A stretch of 22,957 nt of DNA from Priapulus caudatus (lineage: Eukaryota; Priapulida; Priapulimorpha; Priapulimorphida; Priapulidae), in assembly GCF_000485595.1 (NCBI RefSeq), contig NW_014577412.1:242185-265141 (forward strand), read 5' to 3'. The translations under genes were made by a program, and so were the position numbers. Positions 9,175-18,180 of the stretch are shown here, piece after piece. The notes beneath the pieces were generated by a model. The model was not told the DNA's origin, ran no database searches, and worked only from the letters and a program-made list of their open reading frames with translations. How positions within the stretch are numbered: the stretch's first letter is position 1; the number at the start of each line of letters is the position of its first letter.

Positions 9175-9811
9175 TGTAATGCAGCTCGTGACGTATAGTG
9201 TACCAGGTTCGTGATACGTTTTGGTGGGCGTGTTATCAATACCCTAGGGTATACACGATTAATATAAAGGACAGACGTGGAGAAAACGTAATGACAAAGA
9301 AACAAGATGTAACGTAGCAACAATTAATATATTCAGTCTTTACCGAGTAATACATAATGTATATGCACCCTCTAGGAGCATGACGCATACACGAGTCGTA
9401 CAATAACCGTAGTCTCAAAGAGTGTTTTCACACCGTTCAAAAGAGTTTAACACACGGTTTCGTAAAAGAGTTTATACAACGCCATTACTAATATCAAAGG
9501 CAAGGCTGACCAATACTCACATTGCGGTCTGTGAGAAGCGACTCTGGACTCTACTTTTCTGTTTTAAAAGGGGCTCTGATTTTATACTACTGTTACCATA
9601 CACGTGACTTTAAAGTAGTGCACCGAGTTTGGACATCAGTTCCCAAGGCTATACTAGCACAACATTCGATAGGGGGGCAAGTGACCATTGTCCATACTGT
9701 CTTGACATTAATGAGCGGTTTGACTGATTATCGCCCGAGAGGTAAGTCTTGTTACCGCGTCTGCCTGTGTAAATTTTGCATAAGTAAACGTGGCGGGATT
9801 CACTTCATTAT
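9175..9811 (-). mobile_element. Solo Ty3/Gypsy LTR, copy 2
   Basis: It starts TGTAATGCAG like the other two LTRs of this family and ends at CACTTCATTA, where the terminal bases are disturbed by an indel. The minus-strand TATA region (TATAAA in copies 1 and 3) and the tandem CAAAAGAGTTT units near 9417-9480 are recognisable. Left and right flanks are the same as those of the LTR at 591, so the two are one ancestral insertion duplicated with block A. Differences from copy 1 are dominated by single-base indels. Confidence 0.8.
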
Positions 9812-9825
9812 CATTACCCCTTACC

Positions 9826-9834
9826 TATAAAAGG
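9826..9834 (+). promoter_or_regulatory. Plus-strand TATA box, copy 2
   Basis: TATAAAAGG in the same context as at 1213, followed by GTTGTGA and the GTC minisatellite about 130 bases on. Conservation between copies is the only support beyond the motif. Confidence 0.35.
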
Positions 9835-9962
9835 TTGTGAAAGCTGTTATCTTATATCGAACAACTTAAAGGTTAGTATTGTACTTTATCTTAATATCTT
9901 TTCATTAAAATGTTTGGCTCAATTTTAACGTTGTATATGATATATCATTTTTTTTTTAATCT

Positions 9963-11985
9963 GGAGCTCGTCGCCAGCGTCGTCGTCATCGTGTCGTGGT
10001 CCGTGTTGTGGTGGGGGTTGTGCGGTCGTTTGCTGGTGGTGGTCGTCGTCGTGGTCGTCGCAGTGTGGTGGTGGTCGTCCGTCGGGCCGTCAGCCCGTGC
10101 GTGGTCGTCATCGTCGTGGTGGGGTCGACGTGGTGGTTGGTTCGTCCTCGTACGCCGGTGGTGGTCGTCATCGTCGTGGTGGTGGTCGCGTGATGGTGGT
10201 CGTCATCGTCGCCGTGGTAGGTCGTCATCGATCGTGGTGGTGGTCGTCCGTGGTGGTGGTCGTCGCCGTGGTAGTCATCGTCGTGGTGGTGGTCGTCGTC
10301 GTCGTGGATCATCGTCAGTGGTGGTGGTCGTCATCCGTCGTGGGGTCGTTCGTTCCGCGGTGGTGGTCGGTCGTCATCGTTGTGGTGATAGTGGTCCTTG
10401 CCGTCGCCATGTGGTCGTGCAGCGTCGTGGTGGTGGTCGTCCGTCGTGGTCGCGCCAGTGGTAGTCGTCATCGCGTCGATGGTGGTCGTCGCCGTGGTGG
10501 TCGTCATCGCCGTGTGGTGGTGTCGGGCGTCGTGGTTGTCGCCGTCGTGATAGTGGGTCCCTGCCGTCGCGTGGTGGTCGTCGTTATCGCCGTGGTGATA
10601 GTGTCCCTGCGGTCACGTCGTGGTTGGGTCGTCATCCGTCGCACGTGGTGTCGTCATCGTCGTGGTGGTCGTCATCGTCGCCGTGGTGGTCGTCAATCGT
10701 CGTGGTGGTCGTCATCGTCGTGGTGGTGTGTCGTCATGGTGGTGGTCATCGTCGTGGTGGTGGTCGTCTCGTCGTGTGGTGGTCGTCGTGGGTGGTGGTC
10801 ATCGTCGTGTGGTGTCGTCATAGCGTGGGTGGTGGTCGTCATCCGCCGTGGTGGGGTCGTCATCGGTCGGGTGGTGAAAGTGGTCCCTGCCGTCGCTCGT
10901 GGTGGTCGTCATTTCGTGGTGGTCGTCGTCCTCGTCGTGAGTGATAGTGGTCTCTGCCGTCGTCGTGGTGGTGTCGGCCGGTGATGGTGTCGTCAACGTC
11001 GCCGCCGTGGATGGTCGTCATGCCCGTGGTGGTGGTGGTCGTCCGTCGTGGCCGTCGCGTGATGGTGGTCGTCGCCGTGGTGGTCGTCGTCATCGTCGCC
11101 GTGGTGGTCGTACATCGCCGTGTGGTCGTCATCGTCGCCGTGGGTGGTCGTCCGTCGTGGCGTCGCCGATGGTGGTCGTCGATCGTCCGCCGTGGTAGTC
11201 GTTATCGTCGTGGTGGTGGTTCGTCGCGTGGGTGGTCGTCATCGTCGTGTGGTGGTCGTCGTCGTGTGGTCATCGTCGTTGGTGGTGGTCCTCATCGTCC
11301 GTGGTGGTCGTCCGTCGCCGTGTGGTTGTTGCGTCATCGTCGTGGTGGTGGTCGTCATTGTCGTGGTGGTCGTCGTCATCGTCGTGGTGATAGTGGTCCC
11401 TGCCGTCGTCGTGGTGGTCGTCATCGTCGTGGTGGTGGTCGTCATTGTCGTGGTGGTCGTCGTCATCGTCGTGTTGATAGTGGTCCCTGCCGTCGTCGTG
11501 GTGGTCGTCATCGTCGTGGTGGTGGTCGTCATTGTCGTGGTGGTCGTCGTCATCGTCGTGGTGATAGTGGTCCCTGCCGTCGTCGTGGTGGTCGTCATCG
11601 TCGTGGTGGTGGTCGTCGTCGTGGTGGTCATCGTCGTGGTGGTGGTCGTTATCGTCGTGGTGGTCGTCGTCGCCGTGGTGGTCGTCGTCATCGTCGTGTT
11701 GATAGTGGTCCATGCCGTCGTGGTGGTGGTCGTCATCGTCGTGGTGGTGGTCGTCATCGTCGTGGTAGTCGTCGTCCTCGTCGTGGTGATAGTGGTCCCT
11801 GCCGTCGTCATGGTGGTCGTCGCCGTGGTGGTCGTCATCGCCGTGGTGGTGGTGGTCGTCTGTCGTGGCCCTCGCCGTGGTGGTGGTCGTCGTGGTGGTG
11901 GTCGTCATCGTCGTGGTGGTGGTCGTTGCCGTGGTAGTCGTCATCGTCGTGGTGGTGGTCGTCCGTCGGCGTTGTGGGTGCGCTG
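9963..11985 (+). repeat. GTC/GTG/ATC minisatellite, copy 2 (expanded)
   Basis: About 2 kb of the same trinucleotide-based array as at 1342-1955. Left of about 11330 the three-base phase is repeatedly broken by single-base gains and losses (for example GTGTGGTGG and GGGTGGTCG). To the right it is regular. A marker phrase GATAGTGGTCCCTGCCGTC occurs with variants near 10388, 10548, 10590, 10875 and 10943, then at 11389, 11476, 11563, 11701 and 11788. All reading frames with long open stretches here are low-complexity products of the repeat. Confidence 0.9.
11389..11830 (+). repeat. 87-bp higher-order repeat within the minisatellite
   Basis: The marker GATAGTGGTC recurs at 11389, 11476, 11563, 11701 and 11788. 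The spacings are 87, 87, 138 (87 plus 51) and 87. The unit length is 29 x 3, so the frame is kept from unit to unit. Confidence 0.85.
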
Positions 11986-11991
11986 GCGCCA

Positions 11992-12531
11992 TTACTGGTG
12001 TTCCAGCGCAACCCCGGTAAGTAGAGCCTCCACTATGGGAACTATCTGGATGGCGGTGGTGTCATCGAGGTGCACCACCGCCAATCCAGGGTTGAGCCGC
12101 CGGAAGCGTAGCACATCATCGAGGAAGGTGCTCCACTTACTGTATGTGAGCTGTCCCGGCGCCCCGCCATGTATGAGGCGTGGCCTCGGAGACGGGGGCC
12201 GACCGGTGGAATGGGACAGCACCCGTGCTGGGACAGCATCCAGTTGGCGGTGGCAGGGGCATCCCGTAAGGCGGCCGGTGGGGGTCCTGGTCGTGGTAGT
12301 AGTTGTCGCTGTGCTAGTCGTCGGCCCATTGGTGGTGGGGACGGTGGTCTGGTCCGCACAAAAGCGTTTGTGGGGTGGCTCCCCCTGGGCGGTCGTGTCC
12401 TCGTTGGGGCGTCGAACGGCGTAGTGCTTCATGATCGGCGGTCGGTTGATTCGGCTGTTAACTGGTGTGGTAAGAACTTGGGTGGAAGAGTAATGACGAT
12501 TAGACATCGTGAACGTTATAATGCAACGCAC
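11992..12531 (-). CDS. Hypothetical protein, 179 aa, Thr-rich centre
   Basis: I do not recognise this protein. The minus-strand frame runs from an ATG at 12531 to a TAA at 11994-11992. A later ATG at residue 34 (MKHYAVRRPNE) is an alternative start. Residues about 61-84 are a threonine-rich tract (TTSTATTTTTTRTP) built from ACC/ACG codons, the reverse complement of the GTC/GTG minisatellite unit. After it comes an ordered-looking C-terminal part with KWSTFLDDVLRFRRLNPGL and IVPIVEALLTG. Unlike the neighbouring array frames its composition is balanced, which favours real coding sequence. The overlapping plus-strand frame is a Val/Arg/Ser shadow. No intron signals, promoter or polyA site were identified. 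It may be an exon or a mobile-element ORF; the adjacent minisatellite may have expanded from its Thr codons. Confidence 0.45.
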   Translation of the reverse strand: MRCIITFTMSNRHYSSTQVLTTPVNSRINRPPIMKHYAVRRPNEDTTAQGEPPHKRFCADQTTVPTTNGPTTSTATTTTTTRTPTGRLTGCPCHRQLDAVPARVLSHSTGRPPSPRPRLIHGGAPGQLTYSKWSTFLDDVLRFRRLNPGLAVVHLDDTTAIQIVPIVEALLTGVALEHQ

Positions 12532-12544
12532 GATGCGAGGTAGT

Positions 12545-13070
12545 GAGTCACACGGCTAATACTCAACAGCAACGTAATGGCTGATGCTGGAGGTTTCTAC
12601 GGTTATAGTCGTTTGAGTATAGTCGCATTGTCCTAGTTTGGATCCACGGTGTTAGCACAAGTAGCGACGAGATGGAAATGCTGTTAAAAACTCCTAAACA
12701 TAGGATTACTCACTGCTCGTGAATATCGTAAACAAACAATCGAAAAAAACAAAATTGAAGGCGATATAAGAACGCCTTTGAACAAGTTATACATGTATAA
12801 GAAACCGTAATCACGTAGTTAGTTACACACGCAAAAAATAAGGTAAAGAAATATATATAAAAAAAACATAGATAAAACGAAATTTTAATTAAACTAAAAA
12901 TGCAAGCACGAGATAAACGTGTAACACGTCAAAAGTAGGATTAAACAAAAAATGTAATCAATACATAAACTGTAATAAAAAACTGTATTAAAAATAAACA
13001 CAAGTGAAATCATCACATAAAATTGTAACACGTTGTATTGTGAGTTGACATTGAAAATCAAAAGCATGCC
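12545..13070. other. AT-rich spacer, no gene seen
   Basis: A-rich on the plus strand, with many AAAAAA runs. It should contain the 3' LTR of the Ty3/Gypsy element to its right if that were intact, but neither TGTAATGCAG nor TTCATTACA is present. No ORF, RNA gene or clear repeat was found. Confidence 0.55.
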
Positions 13071-13071
13071 G

Positions 13072-13672
13072 TTATTGACGATTATGCACTTCTATGCCAG
13101 AAAATACCAAATCAGTTAGAGTCTGTGCATCATTTTGCAACATAATTGGATCTGGAACGTGAAATGTGTAGGGAGGGGTTAGCGGTTGGGTTGCGTGGTG
13201 GTATATAGTTGGGTAGCGAAATTTCGTTATTGGTGAGATTACCCAATTATCATTCTCGATATAAGATTTATGGTTTGGATGAGACAAGAGATGAAGTCTG
13301 CGTTGACAATGTTATTGCACTTATCGGTCGTGCTTTAGAAATAACGCTAACGCATAATCAGTTAAATCCCTGATATACTATATCTGCGTATTTTATCTAA
13401 TACTGCTGCTGTAGTAGTCTTCCTATGCTGCGCATGCGACTGATTAGACATAGGGCGTTGTTGTGTGTGTGTAGCAGTGTATGGTTGCTCTAGTTAGTGC
13501 TTTCAGCTCCCTGCAAGACTTCAGCAACCTGGTAGGCGTGCACTCCTACCAAGGCACTTGGGTGTCCGTCGAGTCCAATTCAGTCCTGTTTATTCAGAAT
13601 GTCATTTATTAGAGGAATTCGAACGATTGGCTTCAATGGGTGGTGTGTGCGACGGTCCCGGAATTCTTCTTG
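13072..13672 (-). pseudogene. Region downstream of integrase, unresolved
   Basis: In the minus-strand direction this follows the integrase stop. It contains a 71-aa frame at 13072-13287 (ending LTDLVFSGIEVHNRQ) and short open pieces such as HTQQRPMSNQSHAQHRK near 13440. Nothing matches a known family by eye. It could be the 3' end of the retroelement or host sequence. A polypurine tract and 3' LTR were not found. Confidence 0.25.
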
Positions 13673-15192
13673 CTAAGGGTATGAGGTCACCCTTGCTGAA
13701 ATCACTGTCAGATGACGCTTGCTCATGTGGGTTCTCATCGTCTGAATTATCAGTGGAGCCATTCGTGGATGAGGGTGCCGCCGCGTTGCTAATCGCAATG
13801 GCTGTTTTCTCGTAGGTTTCTCCTGTGGCTGTTGCTCTTGTTGTTCCTGGGCTTCTTTATTGGGCTGATCCCAACGCAGATATGGGTAAGCTGCACGGAG
13901 GACATGCGCTGTTATCTCGCGTCTTGTTGTCTCGTGTTGCAGCAAACATTTCTTGGGCGTTATTACTTTAATAACGGTGAAATGGGATTTCCAAGGAAAT
14001 GCTAACTTTAGAGTTGGGTCACGCTTCAAAGTTGGATTGTGGTAATATACAGCGTCTCCTACCTTGAATTCGTGAGCTCTAGCTTTCCTATCGTAGAGCC
14101 TCTTATTTCTTTTCCTGACCTTTCCTGTTGCCTCTTTTAGATGCGAATATGCTTGATGAAATCGTTCCATATTTTGCACAACGGGGTCATCATCATAACC
14201 TTTACGTCTAGGGAATAATACATTATCAAAAGGAAACACAAGGGGCCTAGAGTATAAAAGGTAAAAAAGTGAATGCTGTGTGGTGGCTTGAATACTCATA
14301 CGATATGCAGCTAATAACGAGGGGAGTAATAGGTCCCAATTATTCTGTGCTGGGTCGACATATTTCGCAATAAACTAATTCATAACTCTATGAAATAGTT
14401 TGCATGAGGCGTTAGATGCTGGGTGGTATGGTGCACATTTTACAGCCTTAATTTTAAAATGTGTTGTTAGCTTAGTCATGAGTGCATTGACATATTCTTT
14501 TCTATTATCTTAAAGTAATACTTTAGGACAAGAGTGGCGTGGAATAATTTCATTGATTAACAATTTCGCAAACAGATACTTTTTACTGGAAAACATTCCG
14601 CGCATTGTGTTAGTTGATTGTGAAAATGAATCACGTATCTGTTGCCACTTGGTGTGATCGGATACTCGACGGTATCGAGCGATAAAACTTTGAAAGGTGC
14701 ATTTGAAATTGTAGCTGCGCCAAGAGGCGATGGTACATGGGTTAGTTTCTTTGACTTACATACGATACATTTGTTAATATAGTCTTTAATGGTCACATAC
14801 ATCCTGCTCCAGAAGTATCGTTGACGTATGGTATTATAGGTTCTTGCAAATCCAAAATGCGCGCCGAGTTTGTCGTCATGATGTGCTGCTATAACTGGTG
14901 TTAAAAATGTCTTGGGGATTACTAGTTGTGCATCAACCTCGTTTTGTTTTACCGACTGTGGATTATGATATAGTAAATCGTCATTACCGATAAAGTACGA
15001 CGATAATATCTTTAAATTCTTGAGAGTTGTAGCTGGAGACGTGAGCGTCGTGCGTATTAGACAGATAGTGGAATCACTGTCTTGGTGAGCCGTAATTGAT
15101 TCTAAAGATAGTGCCGGCGGGCGTGTGTCATCACTTTCGCTGTCCAAGTCACTTTCACTTTGTTGTATATAATGCATGAAAGTAGGTTGCAA
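13673..15192 (-). pseudogene. Ty3/Gypsy integrase, frameshifted
   Basis: The first frame (15192-14557) holds the HHCC zinc-binding domain: H105, H112, C142 and C145, spacing H-x6-H-x29-C-x2-C. It is followed by the start of the catalytic core, with the first Asp in SLDTVEYP (residue 173, about 14674). A frame change near 14580 leads to the core's second half: the second Asp (14507-14509) is preceded by a TAA (14510-14512), and the catalytic Glu position is Lys (AAA, 14399-14401) within HPASNASCKLFHRV. A TAG follows at 14375-14377. The last frame (14299-13673) carries the C-terminal domain with YDRKARAHEFKVGDAVYY and a basic, Gln-rich tail. The enzyme would normally insert element DNA into the genome; this copy cannot. 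Order and motifs make the identity secure. Confidence 0.9.
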
Positions 15193-15252
15193 AGCGTTGT
15201 TTACCAGCGCTAGGTGGCGCCTGTTGTCAACTGGGGTGACCGGTTCCTTGGA

Positions 15253-15640
15253 TTACATGCCGTTTGAGTCCATCGTCTGGTTTTTGTCTATTTTGGTCAG
15301 ACCATTAGTAAGCCGTGACAGGTGATCCGCGTTTGGTATGAACTTACTTGATGTATACTGTATGAATGGTTGGAATTCGCTAATGATCATTGCCCAACGT
15401 AATAACCGCGGATTTTTCAACGTAGGACTTTTTAGAATGAACTCTAGACACGTATGATCAGTTATTACCTTGAAATTAGCTCCAGCTAAATAGTGTCTAA
15501 GCTTCTGCAAGGCGTAAATTAATGCGTAGGCTGCACGATCTGTTGCCGACCATCGACATTGTGTAGGGGTTAATTGATGGCTGAGATAATAAATAACTAT
15601 TTTTTCTGGGTCCGGCTTGATTCCTTGGGGCGATATAATA
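15253..15640 (-). pseudogene. Ty3/Gypsy RNase H fragment
   Basis: The frame reads YLSHQLTPTQCRWSATDR, then ALQKLRHYLAGANFKVITDH with the conserved TDH, and ends NADHLSRL before a TAA at 15253. This is the C-terminal two thirds of the RNase H domain. The N-terminal part with the first catalytic Asp and the preceding connection domain are missing, since RT sequence (GIKPDPEKI) joins RNase H directly near 15605. It lies between the RT fragment and integrase as in Ty3/Gypsy pol. Confidence 0.85.
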
Positions 15641-15684
15641 TGATCTAAGTAACGTACATTCTGCTTTATAAAGTTGCATTCCTA

Positions 15685-15905
15685 TTAATTTAATTTTAAA
15701 CCAGCCTGTCTTAATCGATCAAAAACAGTTTGATTATCTTTCAAATGTTGCTCAAACGTTGGGGAAAATACTACGATGTCGTCGATATAGGGCATCGCAC
15801 AGACATTTAATAATCCTCTTAAAACAGAATTTTAAAGGTTTTAAAATATGCCAGCCGCTCTAGATAAACCGAAGAGTAGATAATTCCAAATCGAAGAGTT
15901 AGCAT
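15685..15905 (-). pseudogene. Ty3/Gypsy reverse transcriptase fragment
   Basis: Near 15880-15845 the minus strand reads YLLFGLSRAAGIF, the motif before the active site in Ty3/Gypsy RT. The frame at about 15825-15685 has the catalytic [16 protein letters not shown] (YIDD codons at 15778-15789) and ends [12 protein letters not shown] before a stop. The fingers and first palm Asp are absent: upstream sequence passes within ~150 bases into the gag zinc knuckle, so protease and about half of RT were deleted. Confidence 0.85.
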
Positions 15906-15999
15906 TGCACATAGGTATATCATTAGTATTCGATCTGGTTTTCTTTAAATAATAACGAGATGGGTGTGTGAAATTCACCGATCTAATCGTCTTGCTTTG

Positions 16000-17149
16000 C
16001 GGAGACCGGCGTAAGCATTTACCGACGAGCGAAATGGTTGCTGGCATGAACAGCTTGCCCAAAGATGCCCTGGGGCATTGCAAAGCGCGCAGATTGGAAC
16101 CCCTGTTAACGTATAAAGAAATTTGATATCTCGGCACAAGGTAATTAGTGGTTGTTGAGGTTGTCCTTGTGAGGGATAATTAAATCAAGCAGGGTAACGT
16201 GGCGGCAAGCGGGCTGACGTCATGAACGACTGACGTGATCTAGCAAATGTTTGACGTTGAGGGAAATTTTCACGTTGATTCCAGTTAAAATTACGTATAG
16301 GGTTTTAGTTTGATAACGACGCTGCGGCTGTGAATAGTTAGATGTTTGTCTGTCCGGTCTCATAGCTTTGTCGTATGTCTGTCGTAAATCTGATACGATC
16401 TTCTGGATATCATTAATTCGTTGCTGTATTGTCAGTGGCTCTGTTACTGAGATCAGAGAGACGTCTGTTATATTGGTTGCTTTCTGCGTTCGCATTTTAA
16501 CCTCTATTTCCAAAACCGTCTTATCATTAGCAATCTGTGCAGCTTTTTGAAACGTAGCTGGTTTGTGTCGAACCAAAAATTTCTTTAAAGAGCCTGCCAT
16601 CAGTGAAAGAATCAACTAATCTAAGTTGTAGACTTACACCGTTATCATTTAATTTACCAAATGCCATCTTACAAAGGTGTTCTAATCTCTTCGCAAATGA
16701 TGAAACAGATTCTAAATGTCTCTGTTTAGCTTTCTTAAATTTTTGCAGAGCAAGCCGTACTTCGCTAGTATCTGTATAGCGTTGTTTTAATATTTCAATG
16801 AAATATTTTTACGTTATAGCAGGAGAAATGCTTAAAATTTCTGCCGCATAATTAGTGGGCTCTCCACCAAGTAAACAAAATGCGAGTCTGACACGTCGTT
16901 TATCTTCTGTCTCATCCAATATTATAAACAAGTGGGCAATATTGTGGGCCCATGGAGTAAAGATAACGGGCGTATCATCTGTACTGTTAAATTCTCGATA
17001 ACCTGATACAAGCAATATAATAGCCCTTGTATCTCCTTAACTAGCTGTTGCATAGGAAATTTAGGGAACGAAACCTCAGCTTCGTCGTCTGATAGATCTA
17101 GCGAACGATCAATGTTAGTTTTTGATAATAGGGTGTGTGCAGTCGTCAT
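16000..17149 (-). pseudogene. Ty3/Gypsy gag, frameshifted
   Basis: The ATG at 17149 opens MTTAHTLLSKTNIDRS; the frame shifts near 16970 to EFNSTDDTPVIFTPWAHN, then continues with RYTDTSEVRLALQKFKKAKQ (about 16790-16730) and, after another shift near 16600, KKFLVRHKPATFQKAAQIA. A retroviral-type zinc knuckle C-x2-C-x4-H-x4-C (CALCNAPGHLWASC) lies at 16050-16091 in a further frame. Gag forms the particle that packages element RNA. At least four frame changes make this a pseudogene. The start lies ~360 bases from the LTR, a normal leader length. Confidence 0.85.
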
Positions 17150-17469
17150 GGTTAAACTAGTGTTAAAGTAGTGTTACACAGTTTAGGGTATACAATCTTG
17201 ATAAAGGGTATATCTAATAATACATACAATGCAATTCTGTGCGCAGACCAACCACTCGGTATTATACAGGCATAAATTTGCACTTACAATTTCATGATGA
17301 GTTCTCGCGGCAGCGGCAGCTTCGATTTGGTATTTGCGCTCACACGTGACGAATGCAGATTGTATATCGACACAGCAAGTATACACAGAAAAAAAGTTTA
17401 CACGTATATTAGAAACAAACAGTATCCGTCTAATAATTATGCTACCTTACCAAAAGCTGTTCTCACGGC

Positions 17470-17511
17470 ACCAGTTGTAACCCAGGTTTGGATCATGGTC
17501 ACAGCACCAGT
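17470..17511 (-). promoter_or_regulatory. Primer-binding region of the Ty3/Gypsy element
   Basis: Immediately inside the LTR end the minus strand reads ACTGGTGCTGTGACC, a TGGTGCYGTGA-type sequence like the start of many LTR-element leaders, where a tRNA primes reverse transcription. A second near-copy (ACTGGTGCCGTGAG) lies ~44 bases further in, and both are preceded by TTACA. The tRNA species was not determined. Confidence 0.45.
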
Positions 17512-18141
17512 TGTAATGCAGCTCGTAACGTATAGTGTACCCAGGTTTGTGTACTTTTGGTGCGTGCAATCAATACCCTTAGGTAACACGATTAATAGAC
17601 AGACGTGGAACAACGTATGACAGAAACAAGATGTAACTTACAACAATTAGTTCTATTCAGTCTTTCACCGAGTAATACATAAATGTTATGCACCATTTAG
17701 GAGCATGACGCATACACGAGTCGTACAATAACCGTAGTCTCAAAAGAGTTAACACACCGTGTCAAACGAGTTTAACACACACAGTTTCAAAAGAGTTTAG
17801 CATACACGGTTTGAAAAGTGTTTACACACGCCATACAATATCAAAGGCAAGGCTGACCAATACTCACACCTGGAGAAGCGACTCTGGACTATACCTTTCT
17901 GTTCAAAAAGGGCTCTATTTATACTACTTTATCCATACCACGTGACTTAAGTAGTGCCGCGAGTTTGGACACATTCCAAGGCTAACTAGCACAACATTCG
18001 ATAGGGGGCGCAAGTGACCATTGTCCACTACTGTCTTGACACTAATGAGGCGGTTGACTGATTAATCGCCCGAGGCGAGTCCTTGTTACCGAGTCTGCCT
18101 GTGCAACTTTGCTTAAGTAAACGTGGCGGAATTCACTTCAT

Positions 18142-18145
<4 letters not shown>
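17512..18145 (-). mobile_element. 5' LTR of the Ty3/Gypsy element (copy 3 of the LTR family)
   Basis: It begins TGTAATGCAG and ends TTCATTACA on the plus strand (634 bp), with inverted termini TGTAAT/ATTACA. Its minus-strand TATA box TATAAATAG is at 17915-17923. Four tandem CAAAAGAGTTT-type units lie at about 17736-17830, versus three in the 609-bp solo LTR at 591. It stands directly upstream of the primer-binding region and gag, which identifies the solo LTRs at 591 and 9175 as the same family. Confidence 0.9.

Positions 18146-18177
<32 letters not shown>
18146..18177. repeat. (TA)n microsatellite
   Basis: About 32 bases of perfect TA abut the end of the LTR, where the solo LTR copies instead continue into TTACCCC. 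Confidence 0.95.

Positions 18178-18178
<1 letters not shown>

Positions 18179-18180
<2 letters not shown>

Larger units (their letters stand above)
13000..18145 (-). mobile_element. Decayed Ty3/Gypsy retrotransposon, 3' LTR not found
   Basis: Order on the minus strand: LTR, primer-binding region, gag with CCHC knuckle, RT, RNase H, integrase. This is the Ty3/Gypsy order. Two internal deletions remove protease plus N-terminal RT (near 16000) and the RT-RNase H connection (near 15605). Frameshifts and stops affect every domain. The left boundary is uncertain because no 3' LTR is found. Confidence 0.85.

Noticed and set aside
10097-11937. Several 200-320 aa Arg/Gly, Val and Thr/His ORFs
   Set aside because: A repeat with three-base phase and no stop trinucleotide stays open in most frames by construction.
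11120-12424. 434-aa plus-strand ORF, Val-rich
   Set aside because: Most of it is the GTC minisatellite read in one frame; the remainder is the shadow of the more balanced minus-strand ORF at 11992-12531.
17294-17620. 108-aa plus-strand ORF
   Set aside because: It runs antisense across the leader, primer-binding region and LTR end of the Ty3/Gypsy element.
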